In this document: positions 1 through 11,369 of the stretch, piece after piece
Numbering within the stretch: position 1 is the first letter of the stretch
Layout of the letters: each line of letters opens with the position of its first letter
Assembly (NCBI GenBank): GCA_018466975.1
Contig: CM031563.1
Coordinates: 2,232,001-2,296,000, forward strand
DNA from: Sparassis latifolia
Taxonomy: Eukaryota; Basidiomycota; Agaricomycetes; Polyporales; Sparassidaceae
Reading direction: 5' to 3'
Length of the DNA: 64,000 nt
The notes under the pieces: model-generated
Seen by the model: only the letters and a program-made list of their open reading frames with translations
Told to the model about the DNA's origin: nothing
The model's database searches: none
Made by a program: the position numbers and the translations under genes

Positions 1-545
1 GGCCGCGGACCGGGAGACGTTGAGCAGCGCTCGCACAGATATCCAAAAGGCCATTCGCTCGGTATTGACTTCGCGCATGCGATGCGGTCGAGCGCACAGC
101 GGCGGAGACGCGGCAGCGCATCAAGGAGATCTATACTCGTGACAAGGAGGGACAAGTCTGTAGGAGAAGGCGCGCACTGCCAAGGGGAAGCGCCTGCGGG
201 CGGGGCGAGCAGGTTGAGGAGGCGCGTCGGCGTCCGACCGCATGCACAAGGCACGTCGATACATTGGAGCACCAGCCCGCAGAATGCACAGTAGGAGGCG
301 CGGAGAGCGGAGGAACTCAGAAGGCTACCAGGGGTACTTGACAGGGAGCGTGAACGGTCGGAGTACCACGCCGGGATGCGGATCGGCTCGTGCACTTGTG
401 AGAAGTGGAGGTGCGGAAGGTAAATTCCGGAATGCGCCCAGAAGGCCCGGTGGAGATCGTTGTGGAGGGCGATTGTCGAGAAGCTGATGCATTGAGGGCT
501 TACGATAGAGGGGTCATCCACCTTAGCAGTGAGGATGGGAGCTGA
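1..545 (+). pseudogene. Decayed helix-rich gene remnant, 3' part (left arm copy)
   Basis: A GC-rich stretch in which coding-like sequence jumps between frames. Near 10-75 one frame reads a helical, charged stretch (DRETLSSARTDIQKAIRSVL). Near 88-160 a second frame reads ETRQRIKEIYTRDKEG. Near 340-400 another reads ERERSEYHAGMRIGSC. From about 400 a frame stays open to a TGA at 543-545, with an acidic, polar tail ending in HLSSEDGS. No single frame joins these, so it appears broken by several indels. I do not recognise the family. Charged and helical composition suggests a coiled-coil region, but that is inference. Confidence 0.4.
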
Positions 546-776
546 CGCGGAAAGGTGGTTGTCTGGATGACCTATTCAACCCACGGTAGTTATATTCGGT
601 GGCGATCTACTGGCGCAGCGGCGGTGCACTGTAGTGCACAATTTGCATGAGCTGATAGAGACGCACGCAAAGCGAATGATTTGGAATGCGCAAATAGAAA
701 CAAGTCGCTTACAGCCATTCGCAAAATGATGAGCCCCTGCCGAACAATCTGGCCATAGATCGAAAATGAAAACAAC

Positions 777-974
777 CTAGAAGGCACGGCCGACATCCCA
801 AAGGTTTTTACGCATCTTGGGTAGGTGCGTCATATTTATGGAATTCTCGTAGAAAATATCCACTGCCGCCTGCAATTTCTCAGGATGCCTTATGTCCGTG
901 ACCTCAACAATATAGGCCCGACCCGCTTCAGGACACTTTGAACTGTAAGTGGACGCACGGCGAGGATAACTCAC
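777..974 (-). CDS. Short coding-like exon of unknown function (left arm copy)
   Basis: A 65-codon open frame (first codon GTG, so probably an internal exon rather than a start). Its composition is protein-like, including AYIVEVTDIRHPEKLQAAVD and a C-terminal LPKMRKNLWDVGRAF before the stop. The same frame is kept open in the other inverted-repeat arm at 16036-16233 despite several amino-acid substitutions. It lies on the strand opposite to the neighbouring helix-rich remnant and to the NPYPPIF/IDLT gene. I do not recognise the family. Confidence 0.3.
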   Translation of the reverse strand: MSYPRRASTYSSKCPEAGRAYIVEVTDIRHPEKLQAAVDIFYENSINMTHLPKMRKNLWDVGRAF

Positions 975-1149
975 CTAGGATAGTTTCCTCGAATAGCTCG
1001 GAGCGGACTCATCCTCTGTCGCAAGAGCCTTCAACCTGTCATTTTCCTGGCTGACGCACCAGGGCAGTGTCAGATTTGTTTATGCGGATGCGCTCGGGGA
1101 TCTAGTACACTGCTCCTTCCGAGCGAACGGATAAAATCGGATTCTGACT

Positions 1150-1560
1150 GAGGTCCACATGGATCCTACGGTGGTCACGGACTGTCCATGTGGATTAGCA
1201 CTTGTACGACAGTCGACGTTCAAAGCGGCAACTCATCAAATAGCTTACGAGGTCAAGCTAGATTGCACGCCGAAGAAGTCCATTTGTAATCGCTACCCGA
1301 GGTGGGTTGAGCAACACGCTCCATTACGATGGAGCATTCACGTTGACTATGGACGAATCGATGGAGAAGGTGAGAGCTCTAGAGCTCGAGCTCACGGGAG
1401 CCGTGACAGTCGTGGGAGGAATAAACGAAGAGATCAGATCTTGAGAACCGCTTGTAGCCGTGTCGACATGCTATCGCAGCGCAGTCATCAGATCCGCAGC
1501 CAGCTGGAAGTGCTATCATCAAGAAGGACTGATCCCTGAGCTGCAGAAAGAGGGTTCAAG
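1150..1560 (+). repeat. Upstream module shared by the arms and by 10365-10800
   Basis: From about 1170 (gtcacggactgtccatgtggattagc) the sequence is closely matched at 15840-15450 in reverse complement, and with more divergence at 10390-10800. One frame reads CPCGLALVRQSTFKAATHQ then CTPKKS, and a shifted frame reads GGLSNTLHYDGAFTLTMDES then EKVRALELELTGAVTVVGGI to a stop near 1442. In all three places the module sits 0.15-1 kb upstream of an NPYPPIF/IDLT gene in the same orientation. It may be a decayed exon set, an associated gene or a shared upstream region. Confidence 0.55.
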
Positions 1561-1712
1561 AATACTCACCAAATGCGGCGTAATCAAGTGGATTGCAGAA
1601 TTGTCTGTAGTTTACATTTACTTGGACAGACCGACGCGTGCGAATTGATACATACTCCAGAGTAAAAGGTGTGCTCATAACCACACATGGCTTCACTATC
1701 CCTGCGAACCAA

Positions 1713-2135
1713 ATGCCTGTCAATCCGTATCCTCCTATCTTCTCGAGGAAGGGAAAACCGAGGACCTCGAGAATACACAACAATGACTTACTACCTCTTC
1801 GCCCGTAGGATCTCTGTTACGAAGACAGCCGTCCTACATTATGATCCCAGTTTTTCAAACCTGGTTGCTTGGCCTTGGTAAGGCGTCACCTTGATTGCTT
1901 ATACCTCTGGCTGGCTGATTGTTCTCTAATCTGTCGATTACATAAGGCCTCTAGATGCTCGGGTGATCGTATATACCCCAGCTCCTTGCGGGCATTGTCG
2001 CGTCTATAACTTTTGGCTTCCTACCTGTCTCTGCACGGCCCGTACCAGAAAAGCCTGATGTTTTTCTTTTATAAGTGGCTGCTGGGAGGCGACATTGGGT
2101 CACCACTTGTGTTGCCGGATTGTGCGAGTACTGGG
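1713..2135 (+). pseudogene. NPYPPIF/IDLT-family gene, truncated after exon 2 (locus N1)
   Basis: Exon 1 starts at ATG 1713 (MPVNPYPPIF) and ends at the same intra-Trp splice position as the intact genes (tggccttg then gtaagg). A one-base frame change near 1800 separates its first half from the second half, which reads VTKTAVLHYDPSFSNLVAWPW in another frame. Exon 2 begins after cataag near 1946 (PLDARVIVY), includes LPTCLCTARTRKA, then hits a TGA. The sequence shared with the right arm stops at 2141, just past the exon 2 donor. The unique sequence beyond holds no exons 3-5. This is a truncated, non-functional copy. Confidence 0.75.
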
Positions 2136-2141
2136 GTAGGT

Positions 2142-5094
2142 TAAGTTTGTTCTAAACACCGTGACCTGCAAACCCGATGTGTCACCGTCGAAGTCGAACT
2201 CTGCCCGGTATAACACAAGTACTTTATTATCGCTACTGGTTCAGGTCATGTCCCCATCACAATGACGACGTGCTCGGTCATCCCACCCACTCAGTTCTGT
2301 AGGACATATGGAGTAAATAACCGGAGTACCAGGAAAAGGAGCTAGGTGAGGATAAGTTCGCCAGACATACTGAATATCATGCGCATAGGAAGATCACTAT
2401 GTAGGCGATTGGTAGAGTGTATACAGCAAGAACAATTTTTAATGTTCTCTGGATGAGGTGAATACTCGTACACGTGCACCCAATCACATCGTGAGAGAGT
2501 GGACTCGATCTAGATAACAAGCGTACGACAGTTTCCCTATTGGGAACTCTCCCGAAGCATGCAAACAAAGTAATTATATAGGTAGCAATGGTTACGTATT
2601 GCACTAGCAATATATTTCACAGCAACAGTCTATACGTGAATGGTTGAATAAGCTATGATGGATGTACTTAATTTTATTGTAAGTCAGTAATTACAATCCA
2701 AAGATACCGAGAAAGGCATTCCCACTCATTTGTTCGGAACGTATATTGGGAACTTGTAGTTCACAACATATGAAAGCATGGTATTTAAGTAACTAGTATA
2801 CTAGATATCAGTGTCATAACATTGCAATGTGACATCATTGCCTCGGCATATTATACGAGCGTACCATACAACTAGCACTGATGTACACCTTCTTTATTTT
2901 ATAACACATTGTACATGTACTCGATCGACACCAAACGACATGTGTGAAATATACATGTTCCTAATATTCAACGGGATGCACAACGATTGCATCAATAATT
3001 CATACAACGGAGAGAGGTAAAAACAAAAAACCACGTGATCGTGACAGCAACGCGCTAAAAGCTAGCGGGCACTATAGAGGCTGGTTAACGAGCCTAAGTC
3101 CGAGGTTCAACCAGGGTGAACCTAGTAATTCGCGTCGTAGAGACCGCCATCATCGAGTACGCGTCCTTTCTTCTTCTTTTCTGTGTGCTCACGCTCACAC
3201 ATAGATAGAGGTTTCGAAGTGTGGATCGTGCATGAAGGATATAGAAGAGAAATTATAATCGGAGTTGTTACTAGTAAGTATTAAGAATCTTGGCCTCTCC
3301 GTGATAGTACTTCTCAGACCCCTGCGGAGGACTTGCAGGTACGCAGAGCACTGCCGCGCGCAGCGCCAATATCCAATATGGTTGAGCTCCTAAATGCATA
3401 GCTTGATGCCGGTGTGGGGGAGAGGGAGAGTGAAGACGACGAGCGCGATGCGCACACACCGGATAGCATCAGCGCAAACAGGGCGAGGAGATGCTCGTGA
3501 TGTTGTGTGACCGGTGCGTGCTCCATTCTCAATGACTGACCTTTCGTATGCGCTCCTTGCTGTGTAGCCGGACGTGCTTGGAAAAGATGTGGACCCGTGG
3601 CGTAGGCGCTGCAGGTATGGTTACTGCATGCATTGTGACAGCGGATGTAGCGGGGTTGCGCCGCAGAGCACAAACTGTGGGGGGCGTACCAAGGATAGTG
3701 GCGGGGTGTCCTCGATGCAAGACTTTGTAACTGTGTCACAAAGGAGCACGTTTGTTTGTCGCTATGGAGAAATCCTTTGTGACTGTCATTACCAGGAACA
3801 CGTTCCAAGTACACATCTCCCAATGGATGGGACATTCTCATTTCAGGGTACGTCCGGTCTTGCTTACTATCTAGTACTCCATTGAAGGACTGGCAGACTT
3901 CATATTTTGTCTAAGACTTCGCGGATTTTGAACCAACAAATTCCTAAAGCTCTGGTCCTTCACGCTCAGCCTCGGGACCCGGACGGCCCTTCATTCTGTG
4001 ATGGACCAAACCATATCAGGACGGACTGTCAAGATTTGTTGTATGTTCGAACTTTTTTGAATTTCTATGATTTCTGGGAGTTCTAGGGATGAAGATGTCT
4101 GTCGACGAGGGTCTGAGACCGCTATGGTACAATTCTGCACATGTATTTGTAGCATATACTGATCCACTTGTTGGTACCCTAGTGCTAATTACAGAATAGG
4201 TGAATCATAAGTCATTTCTATGCTGTTCTTGTCGTCCACCTGCATTCGTGCTAAAACTAGATGCAACATCCTCTTCGTACTGCCTGCACTGGTAATGATA
4301 CCTCACACGTCTCAAGCAGTCCAATCTTGGCCTGTCAGTGGTCATCGTCAGACCCTCGAGCGTTTCGAACACGAGGAACCTAGGAACCACATTTCAAATG
4401 CAATGGTAATGTCTTCTCCACTTCCAGTGCTCTATGTTCCGATAGTTGCTTATAACGGTCAAGTCGCTTCTATTTCGGACGCTGTATTCTTGGTGTGACG
4501 GAGCATGGAGTATGACACATGGATCTGGTCAGTCCGTTCGCGGTCTGTCTTCCTCGGACGTCATTTAGTTGCATTCAAAGCGGACCCTCGGACCCTTGGT
4601 TGACATGTCGATGCTATCAGTTGCGACTGGGACATGCCCTTATTGCGGGTAGCGCGCGTTCTGGACATTGATTCAAGGTGATTGCTCTCAACCCATGTAG
4701 AATACATTCTTCTCTTCAAGACGTTAACATCTGCTTAGTTCTGACAGTTAGACATTGCATCCATGATGTATGGATTCTCCACGGGTATGTGACAGTCCTC
4801 CAACTGTGTATGACTGAATATGCCATTGAGGCAAACAATTACTATCCCACTAGCATTTCCCCACATCCCCACTGCCACAATCACAGCACCTGTGGACTTC
4901 TTGCGTGATCATAACTAATACTCAAATTACAATCATAGAACTATGGCATGAGATGGTCACCATCAAGTAGCGACACTCGTCCTCGGATAAAGGCCATGTT
5001 AAGCTCATCCAGGGCCTCGTGAAAGGAGCTGCAGACTGTCCACATGGCACCGATGACATCTGTATAGGAATTCACCTCATGTCTACAATGCCAT
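2142..5094. other. AT-rich intergenic stretch, no supported gene
   Basis: Bases 2380-3060 are noticeably AT-rich. I see only short open frames with no consistent codon pattern, no clear splice chains and no repeat longer than about 20 bp. The ORFs at 3314-3841 (-) and 3574-3885 (+) overlap each other on opposite strands and match nothing I know. The ORF at 4220-4498 (+) is likewise unassigned. Confidence 0.5.
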
Positions 5095-5610
5095 TTATGT
5101 CAGATGGTAAGACATTTGGAGATAGTGCAATACATACTGGGACACAAACACGCCGATCTGCCTTCCCCGTATAATACAGTACCACATCTCAGTTTTGGCT
5201 TTGATAGGAGCTGGATAACGAGTATTAAATAGCAAGATGCCCACCAGCGTTGGGCACGCATGTGCAGGAATAGCATCCAGAGAGCGAAGGATTGCTGAGT
5301 ATGAATGGGGATATCCTTGCCCAGAGGTGGATGGGTAGCCCACATGGCCTACACCTCTTTCCGAGTCAAGCTGATAGGTATTGTGAGTATTCAAAGAGAG
5401 AGCGAAGGCATTTTCGATTACCCATATCGAAAGTGCATCATCGACAGAACACATCTCAACTACTTCAGCCAACGAAGCAGATGAATAATTAGCAGAGGCA
5501 AACTGACGAAAGCAAGTTGACCATACCAGAGCTTTCATGTTCAATAGCGACCGCCAAAACACGCGATATGATCGCAATTTTGTCTGACATCTCGACTTCG
5601 AGGTGTGCAA
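5095..5610 (-). CDS. ORF with a possible RNase H1 N-terminal (viroplasmin-like) motif
   Basis: A 171-codon open frame. Near its C-terminus it reads KTEMWYCIIRGRQIGVFVS, which resembles the conserved start of the RNase H1 N-terminal / caulimovirus viroplasmin-type RNA-DNA hybrid-binding module (W-Y-x-V-x-x-G-R-x-x-G-[VI]-[FY]). That module occurs as a short exon in many basidiomycete hypothetical proteins. The aromatic residue expected shortly after the GVF segment is not obvious and the frame ends about 20 residues later. The rest (about 130 residues) has no match I recognise. It could be one exon of a larger decayed gene or chance. Confidence 0.25.
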   Translation of the reverse strand: MHTSKSRCQTKLRSYRVFWRSLLNMKALVWSTCFRQFASANYSSASLAEVVEMCSVDDALSIWVIENAFALSLNTHNTYQLDSERGVGHVGYPSTSGQGYPHSYSAILRSLDAIPAHACPTLVGILLFNTRYPAPIKAKTEMWYCIIRGRQIGVFVSQYVLHYLQMSYHLT

Positions 5611-8596
5611 TATTCAGCACCAATTTAGCGAGGGCGCAAAGGTGTCGGTGGTGCATTGCCAAAGGATGAATTATCGTAGTATTGGGAGGTTGCCGTAGTT
5701 CGTTGTCAACCTACCACCAAACCGATGCCGCTGGTCAGCCGACGGCATGATGCAGTATGCGGAATTCCACTCATCCGGTCCGGGCGCTCTTCAAACCAGC
5801 GAGGAGCCTGTTGTCAATTTGGCAATAGTAAGATTTCTGGATAATCGTTTAAATCAACTGCCCTACTCTGTCGTTACCGAAGAATCTATTTCACTGCCAA
5901 CGAGTGACTAGTAACCACCAAGAGCGACATCACTGGGAGTCATACTGCTACAGTCGTTGTCGGACTTTCAACTGAGGCGGCGCTCCTCAGTCAGCAGCTC
6001 ATTCACATCATCTAGACCGCCGCAGCAAGATCAAGCAGACTTGGTATAATCCTCACTCATATGACGATCGGCGGTATTACCCTGCAATCGATTATACCTA
6101 GATCTGCGTCTTATAGGCCGATGTATGTTCTTGCCAACAAATATGGACAGCCGCTTGGCCATTCAATATAGCAGCGTGATATGATTCGCTGTGATCGATG
6201 TGCTGCACCCTTCTCCGCGGTAGATGAGTCCGCAGATCAGGCTGCAACTGACTTACCAATACAAGACGGATCCAATCACTTGGTCTAGGCTCCCAACACC
6301 ATGTTCTCCTCTGATGATCACCAACTGAACGCCCTTCCGACGGTGAGAATCCTTTAATGTCAATTATTTCAACGTATACGGCCAGGAACTCCATTCCCGA
6401 TGCACCCTTCCAGCGATCTAGTTGGTCAAGTACCGAGGAACATAGGACGGGACCAGCTCTTGACACTGACCAAGGTATTCACCCACGTCCCTTCGCTGTC
6501 AATAATTGATGTTCGCGCCAGACGTATCATTGATATCGGAACAGCTTCCAGGTGGGAATTGGTTCTTGTCTCCAGTCTTGTCTGCATTGGCTGACATACA
6601 GTCTTGCTTACGCATCAGATCCTGTACAGACCTCACCACGATTGCTGGAGCCTCTCACGGGACACACGCTGATGTCTATGTTCCCTCTGGTATCGCCACC
6701 GGCTCCGCCCTTGGGCCCTACTTCCCTGTTTTTCCAGCATGAAGAAAGCGCCTTCTTTTCCAAGATCGACAAAGCTCCAGTAAACCATCAGACTACTACG
6801 CAGTTTCGTAGCAATGCGGCTACAGCTAAAGGTCGCAATCACTCATATTTTCATTCTGAACCGTCCTCTCAGGAGTCACCTACCTCAACTGTCGGGCAAT
6901 CTACCACAGCTGTTGTCCATGCAAATCCAATGCCGAGCACTCTTGACAGCCACATACTTGATCCTCCATGCCTCCAGACTCCACCGCCTCGCACATCTTC
7001 ACTCGGCCATCTAACGCATACAATGTTCTGCCTTGCTTCGCAAGAGCATCGTTTTTGTCACAGCGTGCGTCGATGGAGAGACGTTAGTTTTCCAGGAAGT
7101 AATAGAACATTGAATTATTGACGCATAAGTCTGGATCTGGCTCTGTTCGAACATGCTGAGATGTGGCTTGACTGACATAGCTTGTTGCAGGGGTGGACTG
7201 CGTTGGCACTGATAGCAATGCTCTGGATAACTCTATTACACGGATCGGGGAAAAACGGAGAAATTAGATACTACCCCGCAGTTGTGCCATAACTCGGAGC
7301 GTCGTGTATTTAATGTTCAGCACAGGCGACACCGGGTGGGAGGTTGGCCTGCGAGATTGGAAGATTACAAGTAGTCTCGACACAAGACCCGCTGTCTTTA
7401 GCATATGTCTTGCACTGGTTATGTACACAATTGATAAAATCAATTTGAAGGTCCAGTTGTTACCGATTACATACAAGTTGTATTCACTGTACAACATCTC
7501 TTATCCACCAGGTAGACCTCTATTACTGTCCGCCCAGTCTGTCAGTGAAACACTGGCGGCACATTGGAAGCAGTTGCTCATACCGTATCACGCAAGACGC
7601 GCTAACGCGCAGATTGTCAGCTGTAGAAGGTCATGGCGGAGTGCATAGGGTCTCTCAGAGGTAGGACACGAAAGTCCGATCCATTCGCCAGGTCCAGAGT
7701 TGGGCGAACACGAATAAATTGAACGATGGAGATTCGAACTGCAATTAACGCAAGGCATCATGCTCGCTATGTATGATGCCGTTAGATGACTGAATATAGT
7801 CTCCCAAAGGCAGACTGACACTCTGCTTCAACCTTCGTTCCTCAGGATATCCGTGTCTGCCTCTGTGATCGCGGACTGTTTCAAACGATTCATCTCGTGG
7901 CGCAGTAAAACATACCCATGGAGAGCGCTGTTGAGATAATCCGATAAATCCTCACACATAGTGCAGACCTTTAGGACGTAAGCCGATGGTCAAGGTCTGG
8001 ACGTTTAAGGGTACCTGACTCTCAGGTCCAGCATAACCTCGGGCAAAATATATGCCGTGTAACACAGTGGGCAAGAATGAAAGAATAGCTGGCGATCGTG
8101 CGCACAGCTCACTGCAGAAATCCAACAGATCCACGGAAAATACGGGAGAGGGCCTCAACGGAGACACCGGAAAAAGACCATTGGAGACTAGCGTCTGCTG
8201 GATATCCATGCAATCACATACGCTAACTCAATAAACTCCACGTCTATGAGGATATACTCCGACCCGCACACACCGACGACAATAGAGGGCTCACAATGCC
8301 GGTAAAAACACAGGACACGCATGCCTCTTTTCTTGCACGATGACTTGTGAAACAATCAATGATATCTCTTGCAAGCCGCCTGGACAATGGATGTGAGCCA
8401 ACCAAATACTTCGAAACTGGCTGGATGAGTCTTGGTAGCAAGGAATGCCAAAAAAATGGATCCGCGCGATCTGTTGAACGACACAATTGTGACTCGTGAG
8501 TGAATAGGGAGCGGTTCCGACCACCGAATAAGACCCCGTGACATGCTCTCCACCGGTTCTGCACTGCACGTACTTGATTCCGACCTTCGATCGCTC
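5611..8596. other. Intergenic stretch, no supported gene
   Basis: Bases 6400-7121 (+) hold overlapping open frames in all three phases, the longest being 189 codons at 6552-7121 and rich in Ser, Thr and Pro. No domain, start context or splice chain supports a gene. The ORF at 7304-7648 (+) and the minus-strand ORFs at 8244-8688 just outside the left end of the 8597 repeat are also unassigned. Confidence 0.45.
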
Positions 8597-9897
8597 ATAA
8601 GTCCGTAGCGCCGCGCGAGCACGGCAGAGCCCGCTAGCTTATTGGGAGAAGGTTGTTTGTGATATGATGATTCGGCATTAGACACCACAAATCGCAGGTT
8701 ACACAGATTTCAATATACAGATTTCAATTCTCGCTGCATACAAAGTGCAATGGTGTCGGTCTCAATGCCATGTGCTTTGGCTGTTCTCACCAGCAGGTCC
8801 TCGTTGGCATCAGTTGTGAACAGGAGGATGAGAATGTATAAGAAACATGATACTCAATGTATATGCAATATTCGGACTCAATGGCGGAGGCGATGACCGG
8901 TAGGTCGCAACCTTGCACAAAGACAGGTTGCGATGACAAAGGGACCACCGCGGCGTGCGGGTCAGAACACGAAGAACTGCCCACACCGTGGCGCCGCGTA
9001 CAATGAGTAGAACCACTATCCGCCACGATAGGACACAGAGTACTACCGTTCGAGAGGAACAGCCACAGGCGGAGATCCAACTTCAGCGAGATGACTGCCA
9101 TCGGCAGTGTTGGCGTCTGGAGAGAAAGAGGTGCTCGCACCTTCTGAAACAACAAAGATTTCATCAGTGGCGTAGACAAGTAATAAAAATGCGAGAAATA
9201 CCATTGAAAGGGTACGGGAAAGTAGCTGCCGCCGCACTGTCGCACGTAGAGATAGAGGCGTGCTCGCATCTGTCCCAAGATCATCAGGACTACTGGACAT
9301 GGGTGAAGAGCATGGCGCGCGCACCGTCGGCGGGCGCACAGCCGTCCATGTGTACCCTTGTGGCGCGTTGAATGTGTCGAACGGGTCTGGATCCGTGAGT
9401 ACACCGCCAGAAATGATCGGGCATAATATCTCCATCCAGTCGTGCCCAAGAACGATGTTGAAATCCGCAATATATCCAACATGTAACGGGTGGTGGGAGG
9501 TGTAGTATCCCGTCGTCGACGGTATGACAACTGGGCCGGACACGGTACAGTGCGCGACCCCTGAGATCAGAGAGACGGTAGGCAGTAGACCATGCGCCAA
9601 GGCGAAACGAGTAGACAGAGTTGACTCTGAGCAGGACACATCCAACAGAATTGAAGCGGGTATTCCTGCGTACGAGCCGCGTAGCGATTGAGATGTCATT
9701 TTGTTACAAGCAGCGATGCAGTATAACAGGGTCTGCGCTCCGTCGCACCTTTTCAGTCGATGGTGGATTACGTGTGCTGTTGCGCAGTGACCTGTTGTGA
9801 CATCAAACACGTGACGACGCAAAAATAGCGGGGAGCACGGACAGGTCGATCACCTCTAAGAACCCACTAGCAGTCCACTAGCAGAGCTAGCGGGAAT
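8597..9897 (-). mobile_element. Interspersed repeat with retropepsin-like ORF, copy A
   Basis: A 1.3 kb unit shared with 58111-59776 and, partly, 22828-23257. All copies begin with ataagtc[ct]gta and end in an agctagcggg-type sequence. Inside each end, GCCCGCTAGCTTATTGGG on the left and the reverse complement of CAGAGCTAGCGGGAAT on the right share the inverted 10-mer CCCGCTAGCT, suggesting short terminal inverted repeats. A small internal duplication (cactagcagtc) marks the right end of this copy. The coding strand is minus. No target-site duplication is convincing. It could be a transposable element or a dispersed multigene family. Confidence 0.65.
9043..9822 (-). pseudogene. Retropepsin-like protein of the interspersed repeat, copy A
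   Basis: A 259-codon frame. Residues about 55-130 follow the order of a retroviral-type aspartic protease fold: SILLDVSCSESTLSTRFA where a protease would have LxD[ST]G and a serine-rich turn, then an alternating beta-like stretch, then DFNIVLGHDWM matching the [IV][IV]LGxDWL motif of Ty3-type and related proteases. The D[ST]G catalytic motif reads DVS, so activity is unlikely or the homology is remote. The frame ends at a stop near 9043, where copy B stays open; copy A has small indels there. The following frame (8787-9040) continues the homologous protein. Confidence 0.5.
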
Positions 9898-10364
9898 GAG
9901 TCCGACGGGAAAGATGGGCTGCGGTTCGCTGCTCAGAAAGAGTAGATGATGTTGAGGTACGACAAGAGCACTTGGATAAGTGAATAGACCTTTGATCCAG
10001 ACAGAGGGGACAGCTGGTTCAAGACAGTGCAATTCTAGACTCGTCACTCAGACGACCATCGCTTGGGACTGTGCGTGCGTGATATGCAAAAGACGCCTCG
10101 GCAGTGAATCCTCAGCTCGGATATGGTGCAAAATTGGCTACAAACTTAGCTAACAGCCCGGTCCTTAAAGCAAATTGCGGGCGAGTAGCGATCATGCTCC
10201 GCTCATTCTAGAGCTCCTTCGGCGAGTTCTGACAAATCAATCACATCAGAAGCAACATGAAAAGGTTTAGCAAGACCGTGCACCGTGGATTCATTTACTT
10301 AGCAAATGCGTAATGTGCACATGACTCCAGGTTGACGAGACCACAAGCGGAGCTGCGGGATTCT
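9898..10364. other. Intergenic stretch between repeat copy A and the N2 upstream module
   Basis: No gene is supported. An open frame at 9856-10047 (-) overlaps the repeat end and has no homology I can see. Confidence 0.5.
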
Positions 10365-11369
10365 GACCGAGCTGCACACGGATCTGCGGCATTGCCTGCA
10401 GTCACGGACTGTCTATGTGGATTAGCACTTGTACAACAGTCGACGTTCAAAGCGGCAACTCACCAAATAGCTTACGAGGTCAAGCCAGATTGCACGCCGA
10501 AGAAGTCCGTTTGTAATCGCTACCCGAGGTGGGTTGAGCAACACGCTCCATTACGATGGAGCGTTCACGTTGACTATGGACGAATCGACGGAGAAGGTGA
10601 GAAGTGAGACTCAAGAGAGCTCGAATCACGGGAGGCATGACAGTCGTGGGATTATCAGACAGGAACAAACGAAGAGATCAGATCTCAGGGAGAACCGCTT
10701 GTAGCCGCGTTGACATGCTATCGCAGCCCAGTCATCGGATCCATAGCCAGCTGGAAATGCTATCATCAAGAATATTGACTGGCCTCCTAGTCAGACGGCG
10801 CAGTAAGTAGCGGAGCCCAAATTTCTATGGTTGCCAAAGCTGCTCATACTTCTCCAGGTGCAATAGAGGATTTGCACGTCGCCTGAAAATATGCATACAC
10901 AGAAATGTGGCCGCTGAATACTCGAAGCTGAAGCCTTCCTGCAAGTTCGATCTCCCATGGGTTGAATGGATGAACAGCGAAGTCTTGTAATCCACGGCTC
11001 CTGTCGACCGCGGATCCCCGAGCAGAAAGAGGGTTCAAGAACACACTCAAATGTAGGGTCCAGAGTTGTCCTAAATGTATGGTACGCTTGGCTCAACTGC
11101 GTCTTTATTGCGCTAGTGACAAGGAAACGTCAACCGGTCGAATTTGGAGCAGTGTGGAATGCTGCGCTCACATTTCTTATCATATCGATGTTTCGTATGA
11201 ATGTGTGATGGATACTCCCACCCCAGTGTGCTCCTTGGTGTCAACTGCCGTAATTTTATTATAATTCTCGGTGCATGCGAAACACTGAGTAACTCTCAGT
11301 CTCCGAGATAAAGGACGAAGGTCTTCAGAGACGTACACCCCACAATCCGTCGATGACCGAGAGCTTCCC
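10365..11369 (+). promoter_or_regulatory. Upstream region of gene N2, related to the inverted-repeat arms
   Basis: Bases 10390-10800 match 1170-1560 at roughly 85-90% by eye, including gtcacggactgtctatgtggattagc and the LHYDGAFTLTMDES-coding stretch. A shorter match (gcagaaagagggttcaagaa, near 11024) is shared with 1547-1566. Beyond that the upstream sequences differ. Because the module lies upstream of three family loci in the same orientation, it may carry the promoter or a co-inherited gene remnant. No TATA box or other defined signal is claimed. Confidence 0.4.

Larger units (their letters stand above)
1..2141 (+). repeat. Left arm of a large inverted repeat (at least 2.1 kb)
   Basis: This segment reappears in reverse complement at 14868-17008. 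Where I compared them base by base (for example 1159-1310 against 15848-15700) about four differences occur in 150 bases, so identity is roughly 97%. The arm runs off the window's left edge, so its outer end is unknown. The inner end is sharp: after the shared run ending in ggggtaggtt the two copies diverge completely. The arm contains a decayed helix-rich gene, a short conserved open stretch on the other strand, a segment also related to 10365-10800, and the first two exons of an NPYPPIF/IDLT-family gene. Confidence 0.9.
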
